DNA from: an uncultured Dehalococcoidia bacterium
Lineage (GTDB): Bacteria; Chloroflexota; Dehalococcoidia; Lucifugimonadales; UBA3495
Assembly: GCA_958296445.1 (NCBI GenBank)
Contig: OY282565.1
Coordinates: 3,707,570 to 3,771,569 of the forward strand
Reading direction: 5' to 3'
Length of the DNA stretch: 64,000 nucleotides
Shown here: positions 31,399 through 40,897 of the stretch, piece by piece
Position numbering within the stretch: the stretch's first letter is position 1
Layout of the letters: each line of letters starts with the position of its first letter
Translations under genes and position numbers: made by a program
Notes under the pieces: model-generated
Database searches by the model: none
The model's input: only the letters and a program-made list of their open reading frames with translations
Told to the model about the DNA's origin: nothing

Positions 31399-32462
31399 TG
31401 ATGCGTCCCGCTACCCCGCTGCTTATCGCCCTGGCCGCGGCCTTGCTCCTTTCCCTGATTCTGGCCTGCGGGACTGCGCCAACGGCCACGCCGTCCCCGG
31501 CCCCAACCCAGCCACCGGCGCCAACGCCGCGCCCCACGGACACACCCGCGCCGCCGCCTACGGAAGCGTCGCACCCCCCCCAGCCGTCGGCCACGCCCGA
31601 ACCCGGCGCAACCCCCCTACCCACCGACGCGCCCGCGCCAACCGGCAGCACCGGCGAAAGCGAGCCGCCGACCGAACTGAACGTCATCCTAGCCACCACC
31701 GTGCTGGAAGTAGGCACCCAGCGCGTAGCCTTCCTGCTGGTCACCCCGACCGGCCTAGTCAAGGAAGGCAACCGCGTATCCATAACCCCTATCTACCTGC
31801 CCGACAACACCACCGGGCCCAGCATCCCGGCCAGCTTCCACCAGTGGCCCTACGGCGTGCGCGGTGCCTTCGCCGCCCAAGTGAACTTCGACCGCCCCGG
31901 CCCCTGGCGGCTGGACATCACTTCCGACGGCCCCGACTCCGGCGCCGCCGCAATGGAAATCGAGGTAGCCCCCGACTCGCCGGTGCCTTTCATCGGAACC
32001 GCAGGCCCGCCCAGCGAAAGCAAGACCCTAGCCGCCGTGGGCGACCTCGCCCTCCTCACCACCGACTACACCCCCGACCCGGCCCTCTACCAAGTGAGCA
32101 TCCGCGAAGCCATGGAAAGCCCCCTGCCCGCCGTGGTGGTGTTCGCCTCCCCCGCCTTCTGCACCACCGCCACCTGCGGCCCCCAAGTTGACGCCGTATC
32201 CGAACTGCGCGAAACCTACGACGGCCAGGCCCACTTCATCCACATCGAAATCTACGACAACCCCGACGAAATCCAGGGCGACCTCGACCGCGCCCGCATC
32301 GCCCCCGCCGTCGAGGAATGGGGCCTAACCAGCCTCCCCCACTGGTTCAACGAATCCTGGACCTTCGTTCTCGACTCCAACGGCCAGGTACAAGCCCGAT
32401 TCGAGGGCTTCGCCACCGTCGCCGAACTGGACACCGCCCTACAAGCCGTTCTACCAACCTAA
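31398..32462 (+). CDS. Lipoprotein with thioredoxin-like C-terminal domain
   Basis: A 354-aa lipoprotein (lipobox LILAC, Cys24) with a Pro/Thr-rich spacer to about residue 90. An immunoglobulin-like middle part follows (LEVGTQRVAFLLVTPTGLVK ... WRLDITSDG). From about residue 225 a thioredoxin-like domain has ASPAFCTTATCGPQVDAV, a C-x4-C in place of CxxC, and VLDSNGQVQARFEGFATVAEL. It is translationally coupled to the two DipZ-like lipoproteins, so it probably works with them in extracytoplasmic redox chemistry. The atypical Cys spacing makes it uncertain whether it is an oxidoreductase or a metal-binding (Sco-like) protein. Confidence 0.8.
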   Translation: MMRPATPLLIALAAALLLSLILACGTAPTATPSPAPTQPPAPTPRPTDTPAPPPTEASHPPQPSATPEPGATPLPTDAPAPTGSTGESEPPTELNVILATTVLEVGTQRVAFLLVTPTGLVKEGNRVSITPIYLPDNTTGPSIPASFHQWPYGVRGAFAAQVNFDRPGPWRLDITSDGPDSGAAAMEIEVAPDSPVPFIGTAGPPSESKTLAAVGDLALLTTDYTPDPALYQVSIREAMESPLPAVVVFASPAFCTTATCGPQVDAVSELRETYDGQAHFIHIEIYDNPDEIQGDLDRARIAPAVEEWGLTSLPHWFNESWTFVLDSNGQVQARFEGFATVAELDTALQAVLPT

Positions 32463-32504
32463 CCCCCACCTTGCGGAACGCCCCCGCTCAACCCGCCAAA
32501 CACC

Positions 32505-32640
32505 GTCCGTCACTCTAAGCAAATGCCTGTCATTCCGAGCACCCCCTGTCATTCTGAGCGTAGCGAAGAATCCCACCTTGGGCGGTGAGACCCTTCGCTA
32601 CGCCCAGGGTGACAAAGGGCAATTTCCCAACTCCCCCAAC
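32505..32640 (+). repeat. Element of the CTGAGCAAAGCGAAGAATC family, incomplete
   Basis: The family core (variant CTGAGCGTAGCGAAGAATC) lies at 32548-32573 and the right terminus GGGCAATTTCCCAA near 32615. No left terminus is recognisable. Nothing else is seen between 32463 and 32722. Confidence 0.6.
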
Positions 32641-32722
32641 GCCGTTTGCCGGTTGAGCAAGGCCCACCCATTGCGATAACATAACAAGCGATAGCCGGGG
32701 GGCCAAGCCCGGAACGGGAAAG

Positions 32723-33205
32723 ATGAACGGTGTGACGCTAATCCTCTCTCTGCTGGCAATGCTGGCGGCCCTAGCCTGCGGCGGCCCGCCAACGGAATCG
32801 CCCCAACCGGCAATGGTGCGGGTAGCCAACGCCGCCTACACCGTAGACGTAGCAGCCCAGCCCGAAACCCGGCAACAAGGGCTGTCGGGGCGGGAATCAC
32901 TGCCCCAAAACGCCGGAATGCTGTTCGTGTTCGACGAAGAGCAGGAACTCCAATTCTGGATGAAGGATATGCGTTTCCCCCTAGACATCATCTGGATTGA
33001 CGCCCAATGCCGCCTGATTGACATATCCGCCCACGTCCCAACGCCCCCGCCCGGCGCCGACAACGCCGACATCCCCCGGGCTAACGCGCCATCCCCCGCC
33101 CGCTACGTCCTCGAGCTGAACGCCGGCGAGGCATCCCGCGCCGGGCTGTCGCCGGGCGACCGGGTGGAATTCCTAGGCCCCATCGCCAACCGGCACGGCT
33201 GCTGA
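32723..33205 (+). CDS. DUF192 family lipoprotein
   Basis: A 160-aa protein with lipobox LAALAC (Cys19) and a DUF192 domain: VAAQPETRQQGLSGRESLPQNAGMLFVFDEEQELQFWMKDMRFPLDIIWID, then VLELNAGEASRAGLSPGDRVEF. The Q-x-GLSGRxxLPxxxGMLFVF signature and the FWMK motif are diagnostic. The family has no established biochemical function. It is 260 bp after the thioredoxin-like operon and separated from it by a repeat element. Confidence 0.9.
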   Translation: MNGVTLILSLLAMLAALACGGPPTESPQPAMVRVANAAYTVDVAAQPETRQQGLSGRESLPQNAGMLFVFDEEQELQFWMKDMRFPLDIIWIDAQCRLIDISAHVPTPPPGADNADIPRANAPSPARYVLELNAGEASRAGLSPGDRVEFLGPIANRHGC

Positions 33206-33259
33206 TATTGACGGCCTACCTCCAACAATAAGGAAACAACAACAACGAAAAGAGGCGCT

Positions 33260-34189
33260 TTGCTGATGGAAATTCTGGTTTCCGGCTCTATGGCTTATGA
33301 CCGCATAATGAACTTTGGCGGCTACTTCAGCGACCACTTCCTCCCCGGCCAGTTAGAGGACATCAACGTCAGCTTCCTTGTGGACGGCCTCAGCGAAAAC
33401 TTTGGCGGCACCGCAGGCAACATCGCCTATTCGCTGGCCTTGCAGGGCGAGCGCCCCCGCATCGTCGCCGCCATCGGCAGCGACTATCATCGCTATTTCC
33501 AATGGCTGGCCGACTGCGGCATAAGCGCCGACAGCATCCGCGTGGTGGACGCCGAGTTCACCGCCGGGGCCTACATCACCACCGACCGCAACGCCAAACA
33601 GATTACCGGCTTCAACCCCGGCGCAATGAAACATCAAGCCCTGTTCAGCTACGACGGCATTGACCCGTCTAGCGTCATCGCCATCGTAGCCCCCGGAAAC
33701 ATCCCGGATATGATAGAGTTCACCGCCGCGCACCACGAATTGGGCATTTACAGCATCTTTGACCCCGGCCAGTCCCTGCCTATGTGGGAAGCCCAGCCCC
33801 TAGCCCGCTGCATCGAACAGTCCAACCTGCTAATCTGCAACGAATACGAATTGGGAATGATTTCCCACACCACCGGCCTTTCCCGCCAGCAGATAGCGGA
33901 AATGGTGGAGCACCTCGTAATAACCCGCGGCGACCAAGGCGCGGATATAGATTCCAACAACGCCACCGAAACGGTTCCGGTAGCCCCCGCCAACGCCGTA
34001 GACCCCACCGGCGCCGGCGACGCCTTCCGCGGCGGCCTGATACGCGGCCTGGCCCACAACGAAAACATCAAACGCGCCGCGCAGATAGGCACAGTCTGCG
34101 CCCACTACGCCGTCCAAGTAAACGGCACCCAAACCTACCGCTACACCCCAACCGAGTTCGATGCCAAACTGCGCGAATGCTTCGGATAA
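33260..34189 (+). CDS. PfkB family carbohydrate/nucleoside kinase
   Basis: A ribokinase-fold kinase of about 309 aa. The signature DPTGAGDAFRGGLIRG near residue 248 carries the catalytic Asp, and GGTAGNIAYSLALQG near residue 52 is the substrate-side Gly motif. The GSMAYDRIMNF opening and overall length resemble bacterial adenosine-kinase-like PfkB proteins. The start is TTG 33260 or ATG 33266; GAGG lies 4 nt and 10 nt upstream respectively. Its last 13 nt overlap the start of the glycosyltransferase-like gene, implying coupled translation. The sugar or nucleoside substrate is not determined. Confidence 0.86.
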   Translation: MLMEILVSGSMAYDRIMNFGGYFSDHFLPGQLEDINVSFLVDGLSENFGGTAGNIAYSLALQGERPRIVAAIGSDYHRYFQWLADCGISADSIRVVDAEFTAGAYITTDRNAKQITGFNPGAMKHQALFSYDGIDPSSVIAIVAPGNIPDMIEFTAAHHELGIYSIFDPGQSLPMWEAQPLARCIEQSNLLICNEYELGMISHTTGLSRQQIAEMVEHLVITRGDQGADIDSNNATETVPVAPANAVDPTGAGDAFRGGLIRGLAHNENIKRAAQIGTVCAHYAVQVNGTQTYRYTPTEFDAKLRECFG

Positions 34190-36258
34190 ACCGGCTCCGC
34201 AACTCCCAACTCCGCAATTCCCGGCTTCGCGATTATTGGTATATCGCCGCCTGCGTCTGCCTGCTTATAGTGGCGGCGGGGCTGCGCTTTTACAACCTTT
34301 CCGATGGCGCCCTGTGGTCGGATGAAGCGGTAGCCGCCACCAATTCCTGGGGCGCCCTCTCCGACGTCCTACACAACACCCGCCACAACAATTCCTCGCC
34401 AATACTCTACCCCCTAGCCTTGTACGCCGTGCAAAAGGTAGAAATTTCGCCCCTCAGCATCCGCCTCCTGCCTGCGGTTTCCAGCGTACTGACCATCGCG
34501 ACCATCCTGTTTCTGCTGCCCCGCGCGGGCGTCCGGCGGGAAATCGCCTTCCTGGCCGCCCTGCTGTCCGCCCTTTCCATCGCCGCCATCTCCAACGCCC
34601 AAGACGCGCGGGAATACTCTATAGACGCGCTGCTCGCCGTGCTGATGACCGTCGGCCTGCTATGGTATCTGCGCGACGGCAAAAAAACCCTGCTCTGCGT
34701 ATCCCTGTTCCTTGCCCCGCTGCTCCAATACGGCCTAGTTCTTTTCGGCGCGGCCATCCTGTCCGCCGCCGCAATTTCTGCCCCACCCCCGAATATCAGG
34801 GCAGAAAACCGACTTCCTGATAGCACCCGGCTTTGGGACAGGCTGAAACTGCGTCTGCCCCTGCTGCTCTGGCCGGGCGCGTTTTTCCTAGCAGGCTGCG
34901 CCATCACCTACGCCCTAACTCTGCGCCATCAAGGCGGCGCAGGCTGGGCAGTAACAGGCTATCTGCGAGAGTATTACTATCAAGGAGAGTATAATGCAAT
35001 CCAGGTTCTTGATTTCACAATTTCCCGAACCTGGGGGCTGTTAAGCTACCACCTGCACGAAGTCATTGCAGCCTTAGCCTTGGCGGCGATAGCGTTTCTC
35101 CTGCTTTCCGGCGGCGCAAAACGTCTGAATACCCGCCTGCACAAAAATACCCGCCCTCGCAGAAATCGCAGAAATACCCGCCTTCGCAGAAATAACAAAG
35201 ACGGCGGGAATGGCGGGAATGAGTATAATACCGGGAATGAGAGCGAGTTCCCTTTCAACGCCATTATGTTCCTGCTCTTAACCACTTTCGCCATCGCTGC
35301 TATTGCCGCCCTAGCAGGATGGTATCCCTTCGGAGGAACTAAACAAACCGCTTACCTAAGCCCCATTATTTTCTTGGCCGCCGGTTTCGCCCTTTATTCG
35401 GCGGCGAACAAGCTGGCCCGCCTCACCCGCCGGGCATGGCTGGCGCCGGGTTTGACCGCCGCTGCCGTCGGCGCAATAGCAATCACCGCAGCAGTCGCCA
35501 TAGGGCCGGACACTCCATACCGCTCAAAGGCCAACCACAATGCCATTCACGCCATCATCCAAGAACGGCAGCAAGCCGGGGATATAGTTTACGTAGACCG
35601 GAATATAGTTCCGCACACAGCATTTTACCATGCAGAAAACCCAAGCAATTACTACTACGGAGAAAGAAGGTGCCAGCAATTCACCGACGGCTGTATTCAC
35701 GACATAGTCAACGCAGCCCTATCGCACACCGACGGCGGCGCAACCGGAATCTGGCTGATTTCTCCTGATGGAAATCTTGTATCGGAATTGGAAAAACGGG
35801 AGAAGCAACTCATAGTCGAGGATGTCATTACTAACGGCAACCCCCATCTCTATCTGATTGCCAATACCAAGAATGCGCTGGCAAATCTCCAAGATACCTG
35901 GTTGCGCGACTATCAATCCATCATATCCGGCGAACCGGCGGCACGCTCAGTTTTCGACCTGTACCTAGTCGAAAACAAGCTACACTACGTCAAGGAACCG
36001 TGCGGCCCGGACGACACAAAAGCCCGTTTCCTGCTGCACCTAAAACCCTACGAAACGGACGACCTGCCCGCCAACCGCCAGCAGCACGGCTTCGACAACC
36101 TAGACTTCAACTTCAACCAGAGAGGCATTATGCACAACGGAAAATGCCTAGCAACCATTCCCCTACCCAACTACCCCATAACCAACATAGGCACCGGCCA
36201 GTTCATCTCCGGCAAGGGCACACTATGGGCAACAGGCTTCCCCCCGCCAAGCCAGTAG
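34177..36258 (+). CDS. Multi-membrane glycosyltransferase-like (GT-C type) protein
   Basis: A 693-aa protein starting inside the kinase 3' end (the frame is open further upstream, but that is kinase sequence out of frame). It has about ten hydrophobic helices. The first loop ALWSDEAVAAT contains the D-E pair typical of GT-C/GT39 sugar transferases. Residues about 316-358 are a basic NTRLRRN-type insert derived from a short repeat. The C-terminal about 110 residues (FDLYLVENKLHYVKE ... GFDNLDFNFNQRGIMHNG) form a soluble domain shared with the opposing gene at 36415-38685. The acceptor and donor are unknown; polyprenyl-sugar dependent glycosylation is inferred. Confidence 0.75.
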   Translation: MLRINRLRNSQLRNSRLRDYWYIAACVCLLIVAAGLRFYNLSDGALWSDEAVAATNSWGALSDVLHNTRHNNSSPILYPLALYAVQKVEISPLSIRLLPAVSSVLTIATILFLLPRAGVRREIAFLAALLSALSIAAISNAQDAREYSIDALLAVLMTVGLLWYLRDGKKTLLCVSLFLAPLLQYGLVLFGAAILSAAAISAPPPNIRAENRLPDSTRLWDRLKLRLPLLLWPGAFFLAGCAITYALTLRHQGGAGWAVTGYLREYYYQGEYNAIQVLDFTISRTWGLLSYHLHEVIAALALAAIAFLLLSGGAKRLNTRLHKNTRPRRNRRNTRLRRNNKDGGNGGNEYNTGNESEFPFNAIMFLLLTTFAIAAIAALAGWYPFGGTKQTAYLSPIIFLAAGFALYSAANKLARLTRRAWLAPGLTAAAVGAIAITAAVAIGPDTPYRSKANHNAIHAIIQERQQAGDIVYVDRNIVPHTAFYHAENPSNYYYGERRCQQFTDGCIHDIVNAALSHTDGGATGIWLISPDGNLVSELEKREKQLIVEDVITNGNPHLYLIANTKNALANLQDTWLRDYQSIISGEPAARSVFDLYLVENKLHYVKEPCGPDDTKARFLLHLKPYETDDLPANRQQHGFDNLDFNFNQRGIMHNGKCLATIPLPNYPITNIGTGQFISGKGTLWATGFPPPSQ

Positions 36259-36300
36259 CGTCAACGCCTTTCCTAGCCGGGCCCATACCGCCCATCCCTT

Positions 36301-36389
36301 TATCTAAATCAGGATTTGCCGGATTACAGGATTAACCGGATGATAGAGAATCCTGAAAATCCCCCAATCCGGTTAATCCTGATTCAGAC
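36301..36389. repeat. Dispersed repeat, family C
   Basis: ATCAGGATTTGCCGGATTACAG and AATCCGGTTAATCCTGATTC lie in opposite orientation around AGAATCCTGAAAATCCCC. It separates two convergent membrane-protein genes. Confidence 0.7.
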
Positions 36390-36414
36390 AATTCTCTCAA
36401 ATACAGCCCTTCAG

Positions 36415-38685
36415 CTACTCCACAATGTGAATTTCGTCCCCCCAAAGGTTCTTGATGAAACCGCCATCTACCTGCGCGTACTGCCCGGTGCGGATTTCGG
36501 CGATGGCGTATTCCGGGAGCTGAACATCCGCCAGGCATATCCCGTCGAATATCGCGCCATGCCGGTCAAAGCCGAAGTCCAGATTGTCGAAGCCATACTG
36601 CTTGCGGTTACCGGGCAAGTCATCCGCGTCCACCGGGTACACGTGCAGGAAAAACGTTGCGGCAATATCATCCTCTACGCACTGCTCTTTTACGTATACG
36701 AGGCGGTTTTCGATGAAATATACGTCGAAATCGGAGCGGATTAACGGCCAACGGTCTCCGGTTAGTTGCCGGACGAAACCGCCTGCGTCTACCGTTGCCC
36801 TCTCCCGCTCAACCCGCACCGGGGGAAGCGCATCGCGGGGCAGCACCAGGGCCGCCACGCACAGGCCCGTTTGATTCCGGTACAGGTTCGCAGTGGCGGA
36901 CGTTTCGCCCTCCGGCCCGCCCCATACCAATACGGCCAAGTCGCCCGGAGCGCAACCCTGCGCAAACGCCTGCGCCATCCGCCCGTCCACAATCAGCCCA
37001 ACGCCCTCCGACTGGTAATCAAAGCTCGGCTCCATCCGCTCCCACAACCGGGCGCCATAATCATCTCCCAGTGGCGCAACAGACCTGACATTAAACCTCT
37101 GTCCTCTCACCGGCAGCGAGCCTATAAAAACCGCATTGCCATCGAAACCCATTTTCGTCATATTGGCGAAGTGAGTTATTCCGAACTCTTGATAAACCGG
37201 AATAAATTTATCGTTCCAGAGAGCATACCCGTTGCTCTCCACATCCGTCGCGTCAAAGTAGTCGTAGGAATTAACTACCCCGTCTAGGTTCACCACTGGA
37301 AAGCGCGATAAGTAGCCTATTACGCCCGCGTCCCAAGAACCGACTACGCTCCCTTCGGGAAGCGCCCGGTTTATAACCTGCACCCCGTCATAAGTGGCGT
37401 CATCCCATTCTCCCCGTAGCACATTTGAATCAACCCTGGCATCAACATACCGGAACGGCCCGGCGAAATCCGCCTTTGCCAGCAGGAACACCGCAGCGAC
37501 GAGGACAATGCCCGCACTCAAAACGTTTGCCCCGCCCGGCGACCGCGGCCCTATGAACAGGCGGAGGAAGTGAATGACTAAATAGCAAGCTACCGGAACG
37601 CACAGCGCCATCATCAGGTACGCCGGGACGAAATACCATTGCCAACCCCCTTGGGAAGGGTGAATCGTAAGAACGGTCTGAACGAACTTGGCTAGGTGCC
37701 CGGCGGCCAGGCCGAACATCCCGACCAGAAAAGCCAGCAGCAGCCTGTCTTCCCGGAGCCGGGAGCGGCGGGCCATACACCAGACAATCGGGAGGCAGGC
37801 GCAGACTGCCAGCGCAATCAGCAGTTCAATGTCAAATGCGTGAATCTGCAATGTGTCCCGGAAATTCTGCGCAAGGCTGTATCCGCCCTCCTGTTCCCAC
37901 ATAACCTGCGACCACGCCCGCTTGGTAGCGCCGCTAACCGGCGTGATGCCGCCGAACACCAGCCAGTTATAAGCGAAATAGACCAGCAGCCCGGCAACAG
38001 CGCCAACTATTGGAACAAACGCACTTGAAAGGGTAGGAACTATTGCAACACCCAAAGATGCGCCGGGCGTCCGCTCCCGCCGCGACCACTCGATAAGGCC
38101 CATCGCAGCAGTTACCGCCAGCGATATGGCAATGTACTCCAATCGCACCCAAGGCAAAGCGAAAGCGACGGCGGCTAGAGGCCACTTCCAGCGTTCCGGG
38201 TTCCTTGCGTATAAAATCACGGCCAAGAAAAACAACCCCAGCATAAACAGCCCCGCCGCCGCTTCCATCCCTTGAAACATCGAACTTTTCTGGTAAAGCA
38301 ACGGCAGCGTGGTGAACAGCAACACCCAAGGCAATCGCGCCAGCCGGGCCGCCAAAACAATCAAAGCGGCCCCGCCCGCGATAAGCATAATCTCAAACGC
38401 CTTAATGCCGAACAACGCCGCTTCCTTGTCCAACACCCAGTAAAACGGCGTAACCAGAAACATCCAAAGGGGATGATAGCCGTTGGTGCGGGTAATCCCC
38501 CCGTCAAAGGTGGAAAACTGCCCGTCCGCCAAGTTCCAAGCTATCTGAAAATAGTAAAAAGCGTCATCGGTATTAACATCGCCAACAAGATTGATAATGT
38601 CAAATCGGCTCAACCCATACCATGCCAACCCGGCCCCATAAGCCAGCACCCCCCCAACAAACAAAGCAAACAGCGCATTACGCAA
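36415..38685 (-). CDS. Multi-membrane glycosyltransferase-like protein with shared C-terminal domain
   Basis: A 756-aa membrane protein with about ten helices. The periplasmic loop after helix 1 (VGDVNTDDAFYYFQIAWNLADGQ) carries the D-D-x-F pattern of GT-C-type enzymes. NLDGVVNSYDYFDATDVESNGYALW is in the soluble part. The C-terminal about 100 residues (FDVYFIENRLVYVKEQC ... YGFDNLDFGFDRHGAIFDG) match the C-terminus of the convergent gene at 34177-36258, while the membrane parts are not similar at a glance. The pair suggests envelope glycan assembly. Only the fold class is supported; donor and acceptor are unknown. Confidence 0.72.
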   Translation of the reverse strand: MRNALFALFVGGVLAYGAGLAWYGLSRFDIINLVGDVNTDDAFYYFQIAWNLADGQFSTFDGGITRTNGYHPLWMFLVTPFYWVLDKEAALFGIKAFEIMLIAGGAALIVLAARLARLPWVLLFTTLPLLYQKSSMFQGMEAAAGLFMLGLFFLAVILYARNPERWKWPLAAVAFALPWVRLEYIAISLAVTAAMGLIEWSRRERTPGASLGVAIVPTLSSAFVPIVGAVAGLLVYFAYNWLVFGGITPVSGATKRAWSQVMWEQEGGYSLAQNFRDTLQIHAFDIELLIALAVCACLPIVWCMARRSRLREDRLLLAFLVGMFGLAAGHLAKFVQTVLTIHPSQGGWQWYFVPAYLMMALCVPVACYLVIHFLRLFIGPRSPGGANVLSAGIVLVAAVFLLAKADFAGPFRYVDARVDSNVLRGEWDDATYDGVQVINRALPEGSVVGSWDAGVIGYLSRFPVVNLDGVVNSYDYFDATDVESNGYALWNDKFIPVYQEFGITHFANMTKMGFDGNAVFIGSLPVRGQRFNVRSVAPLGDDYGARLWERMEPSFDYQSEGVGLIVDGRMAQAFAQGCAPGDLAVLVWGGPEGETSATANLYRNQTGLCVAALVLPRDALPPVRVERERATVDAGGFVRQLTGDRWPLIRSDFDVYFIENRLVYVKEQCVEDDIAATFFLHVYPVDADDLPGNRKQYGFDNLDFGFDRHGAIFDGICLADVQLPEYAIAEIRTGQYAQVDGGFIKNLWGDEIHIVE

Positions 38686-38800
38686 TTCTCACCCACCCTC
38701 TAAGACCGCAATCACGAAAACGTGAACCCGGCTGCGATTCAGCTACCCGGCCATCGCCAATTCTGAACGCCAAAATGTACAGGGCAGCACACCCCCGGAT

Positions 38801-38830
38801 GTAGGGGCAACCCTTGTGTTTGCCCACCCC
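38801..38830. repeat. Short hairpin repeat (GTAGGGGCAACCC ... TTTGCCC)
   Basis: GGGGCAACCC with a downstream TTTGCCCACCCC forms a hairpin. The wording matches a short intergenic repeat I recall from many bacterial genomes. It is the only recognisable item in 38686-38859. Confidence 0.45.
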
Positions 38831-38859
38831 GGCAACGCCGGACACCCCCGGCATTCCGC

Positions 38860-40491
38860 CTAGACATCCACCAGCAGCCCCGGGTTCAGCACGCCGTTGG
38901 GATCCAGGGCGCGTTTGGCGGCGCGGAGCGCTTCGGCGAAAAGTTCAGGCCGTTGCCGGTCGTACCAAGGACGGTGCAAACGCCCTACGGCGTGGTGATG
39001 GGTAATAGTGCCGCCCGCCGCCATAATTGCGTCGGACGCCGCGGCCTTGATTTCCTCGTACATCTCCAGTTCCGCACCGCGGCGGCCCATCCCTTCCCAA
39101 GTGTAATACGGCGCCGGGCCGTCGGGGTAAACGTGGGTAAAGCGGCAGGAAACCGTGCCGCCGCCGCAAACCCGGTTCAGCGTATCCTGCAACGCGCCGC
39201 GCACCATATCGTCCATAGCCGGCCAGCGTTCCCAAGTTATCGCCGTCTCCAGGGTTTCCGCCACCAGCCCCAGGCCGGTAGTGGCGTTGCGCTGATAGGG
39301 TGCGCCGAGAAAGGCGTTGCGCCACGCGCCCACCGCGCCCTGACGCCCCGTGCCGCCATCCGCATCGCCGCCCGCAGCAACGTCGCCCCGGGCCGCGGGC
39401 GCGGAAATCCTGATGTCGGATTCCTCAACGCTGCCCCCGGCGTCGCGGGCGATGGCTACGGCGTGGCGGATAAATTCGTCCTGGGGCAGTTCGCCCGACT
39501 CGAAGCCGATAATCAGCAGGGCGCGGCTGCCGTCCATCCCCGCCGCCGCCGCGGCTTCGCCCTCGTCCAGCAGGCGGCAGTTGGCCGGCCACAGCTTGGC
39601 CTGAACAATGCGCCGGGCCGCCTCGGCTCCAGCGGCGAAGCTGGCATACGTGACCCCGGCCGAGGCCCGGTATTGGGGCCGCGCCTGAATCCGCATCCAC
39701 GCCTCGGTGATAATCCCCAGAATCCCCTCGCTGCCAATAGCCATCCGGTCGGGGCTAGGGCCGGCCCCGCTGCCCGGCAGCCGCCGCGACTCCCACAAGC
39801 CCGACGGCGTGACCATCCGCACCGACTCCACAAAATCGTCAATATGGGTGTGGTTGGTGGCGTAGTGGCCGCCGGAGCGCGTGGCAATCCAGCCCCCCAG
39901 CGATGAAAACTCAAAGCTCTGCGGATAGTGCCGCAGGGTGAAACCGTGGGGCCGGAGCTGCGCCTCCAACCCCGGCCCGTAGGCCCCGGCCTGAATCCGC
40001 GCCGCCCGGGAAACGCCGTCCACCTCCAGCACCTTATCCAGCGCCGACAGGTCTATGGTCACGATGCCGTCATAGCCGTCGGGCGGCTCGAAGCCCCCCA
40101 CCGTCGAGCTGCCCCCGCCGTAGGGAATGGCGGCGTAGCCCGACGCCGAACACCAGTCCAGCACCGCCGTCACTTCGGCCTCGGTAGTGGGACGGGCCAC
40201 GATGTCCGGCGGGTTGGGAAACTGTAGATTGTAGGCGCGTATGCGGTCGCGGAAGCTGCGCCCGTAAGTATGCGCCGCGCGGTCGTGGTCGTCGGTAGCG
40301 CAGATAGCGGCCAACGACGCGGGCGGGCGGATGCGCGGCGGGCGCAACCGCAGGTCGGCGGAACGAGGCGGAACCACCGACGCCACTTCCACCCCGTAAC
40401 GCCGCGACAGCCGCGCCGCCGCCTCGCGCACCTGCTCCGCCCCCGGTTCGTCCCGCTCCAGCCCCCAAGCCCAAAAACTTCTCCTCGACAC
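38860..40491 (-). CDS. FAD-binding oxidase, alkyldihydroxyacetonephosphate synthase-like
   Basis: A 543-aa VAO/PCMH-type flavoprotein. The FAD-binding domain has IPYGGGSSTVGG near residue 125 and SSLGGWIATRSGGHYA near 205. The C-terminal half ends ITHHHAVGRLHRPWYDRQRPELF, matching the His-rich motif of alkylglycerone-phosphate synthases that make the ether bond of ether lipids. The N-terminus SFWAWGLERDEP fits the same family. The start is GTG 40491 with GGAG upstream. The motif match favours ether-lipid synthesis, but lactate/glycolate-type oxidases share the fold. Confidence 0.85.
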   Translation of the reverse strand: MSRRSFWAWGLERDEPGAEQVREAAARLSRRYGVEVASVVPPRSADLRLRPPRIRPPASLAAICATDDHDRAAHTYGRSFRDRIRAYNLQFPNPPDIVARPTTEAEVTAVLDWCSASGYAAIPYGGGSSTVGGFEPPDGYDGIVTIDLSALDKVLEVDGVSRAARIQAGAYGPGLEAQLRPHGFTLRHYPQSFEFSSLGGWIATRSGGHYATNHTHIDDFVESVRMVTPSGLWESRRLPGSGAGPSPDRMAIGSEGILGIITEAWMRIQARPQYRASAGVTYASFAAGAEAARRIVQAKLWPANCRLLDEGEAAAAAGMDGSRALLIIGFESGELPQDEFIRHAVAIARDAGGSVEESDIRISAPAARGDVAAGGDADGGTGRQGAVGAWRNAFLGAPYQRNATTGLGLVAETLETAITWERWPAMDDMVRGALQDTLNRVCGGGTVSCRFTHVYPDGPAPYYTWEGMGRRGAELEMYEEIKAAASDAIMAAGGTITHHHAVGRLHRPWYDRQRPELFAEALRAAKRALDPNGVLNPGLLVDV

Positions 40492-40564
40492 TAATTGCTC
40501 CGTATTAGGTGAACTTGTGAATTACACAATAATATAGGATGCACTCTGTAAAAACAGGGTAAGG

Positions 40565-40897
40565 TCAAGGCCCACTACGATTTAGGGGTGGCCATACGTT
40601 ATGTGTGAATTTGTATTTCACAAGTAGTTGCAATTCGGTAGCACGCAGTTTTTCTATCGGTACGGCCCAGTAGTGGAACCAGCAAGTCAACCCAATAAGA
40701 GTGCGTTGATTCATTCGAGGATCATTAAGATGATCTTGCATACGACGGCGTAAATTAACGGTCTGTCCTATATAAAGGACGTCTTCATAGATATTAGACA
40801 AAACATAGCATCCTGGCAAAACAGGTATGTGGGAGCAGAATCGAAAATTGAAACTGGTTCTATCAGCCATTTCAGGACAAAGCTCATGAACTTTCAT
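40565..40897 (-). CDS. GIY-YIG nuclease domain protein
   Basis: A 110-aa protein that is almost only a GIY-YIG domain: PGCYVLSN (GIY position) and VLYIGQTVNLRRRMQDHL (YIG, catalytic Arg) at residues 28-57, with Glu in ATELQLLVKY and the terminal N-x-x-PPLN. Its ATG overlaps the stop of the upstream DGQHR gene as ATGA, so the two are co-translated. Like its partner it is visibly more AT-rich than the surrounding genes. A single-domain GIY-YIG enzyme paired with a DndB-like protein points to DNA modification or restriction, but the target is not known. Confidence 0.8.
   Translation of the reverse strand: MKVHELCPEMADRTSFNFRFCSHIPVLPGCYVLSNIYEDVLYIGQTVNLRRRMQDHLNDPRMNQRTLIGLTCWFHYWAVPIEKLRATELQLLVKYKFTHNVWPPLNRSGP

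Noticed and set aside
33784..34176. 131-residue N-terminal extension of the glycosyltransferase-like protein
   Set aside because: It is the PfkB kinase gene read in another frame, Arg/Pro-rich; the protein starts at the ATG at 34177 just before the first membrane helix.
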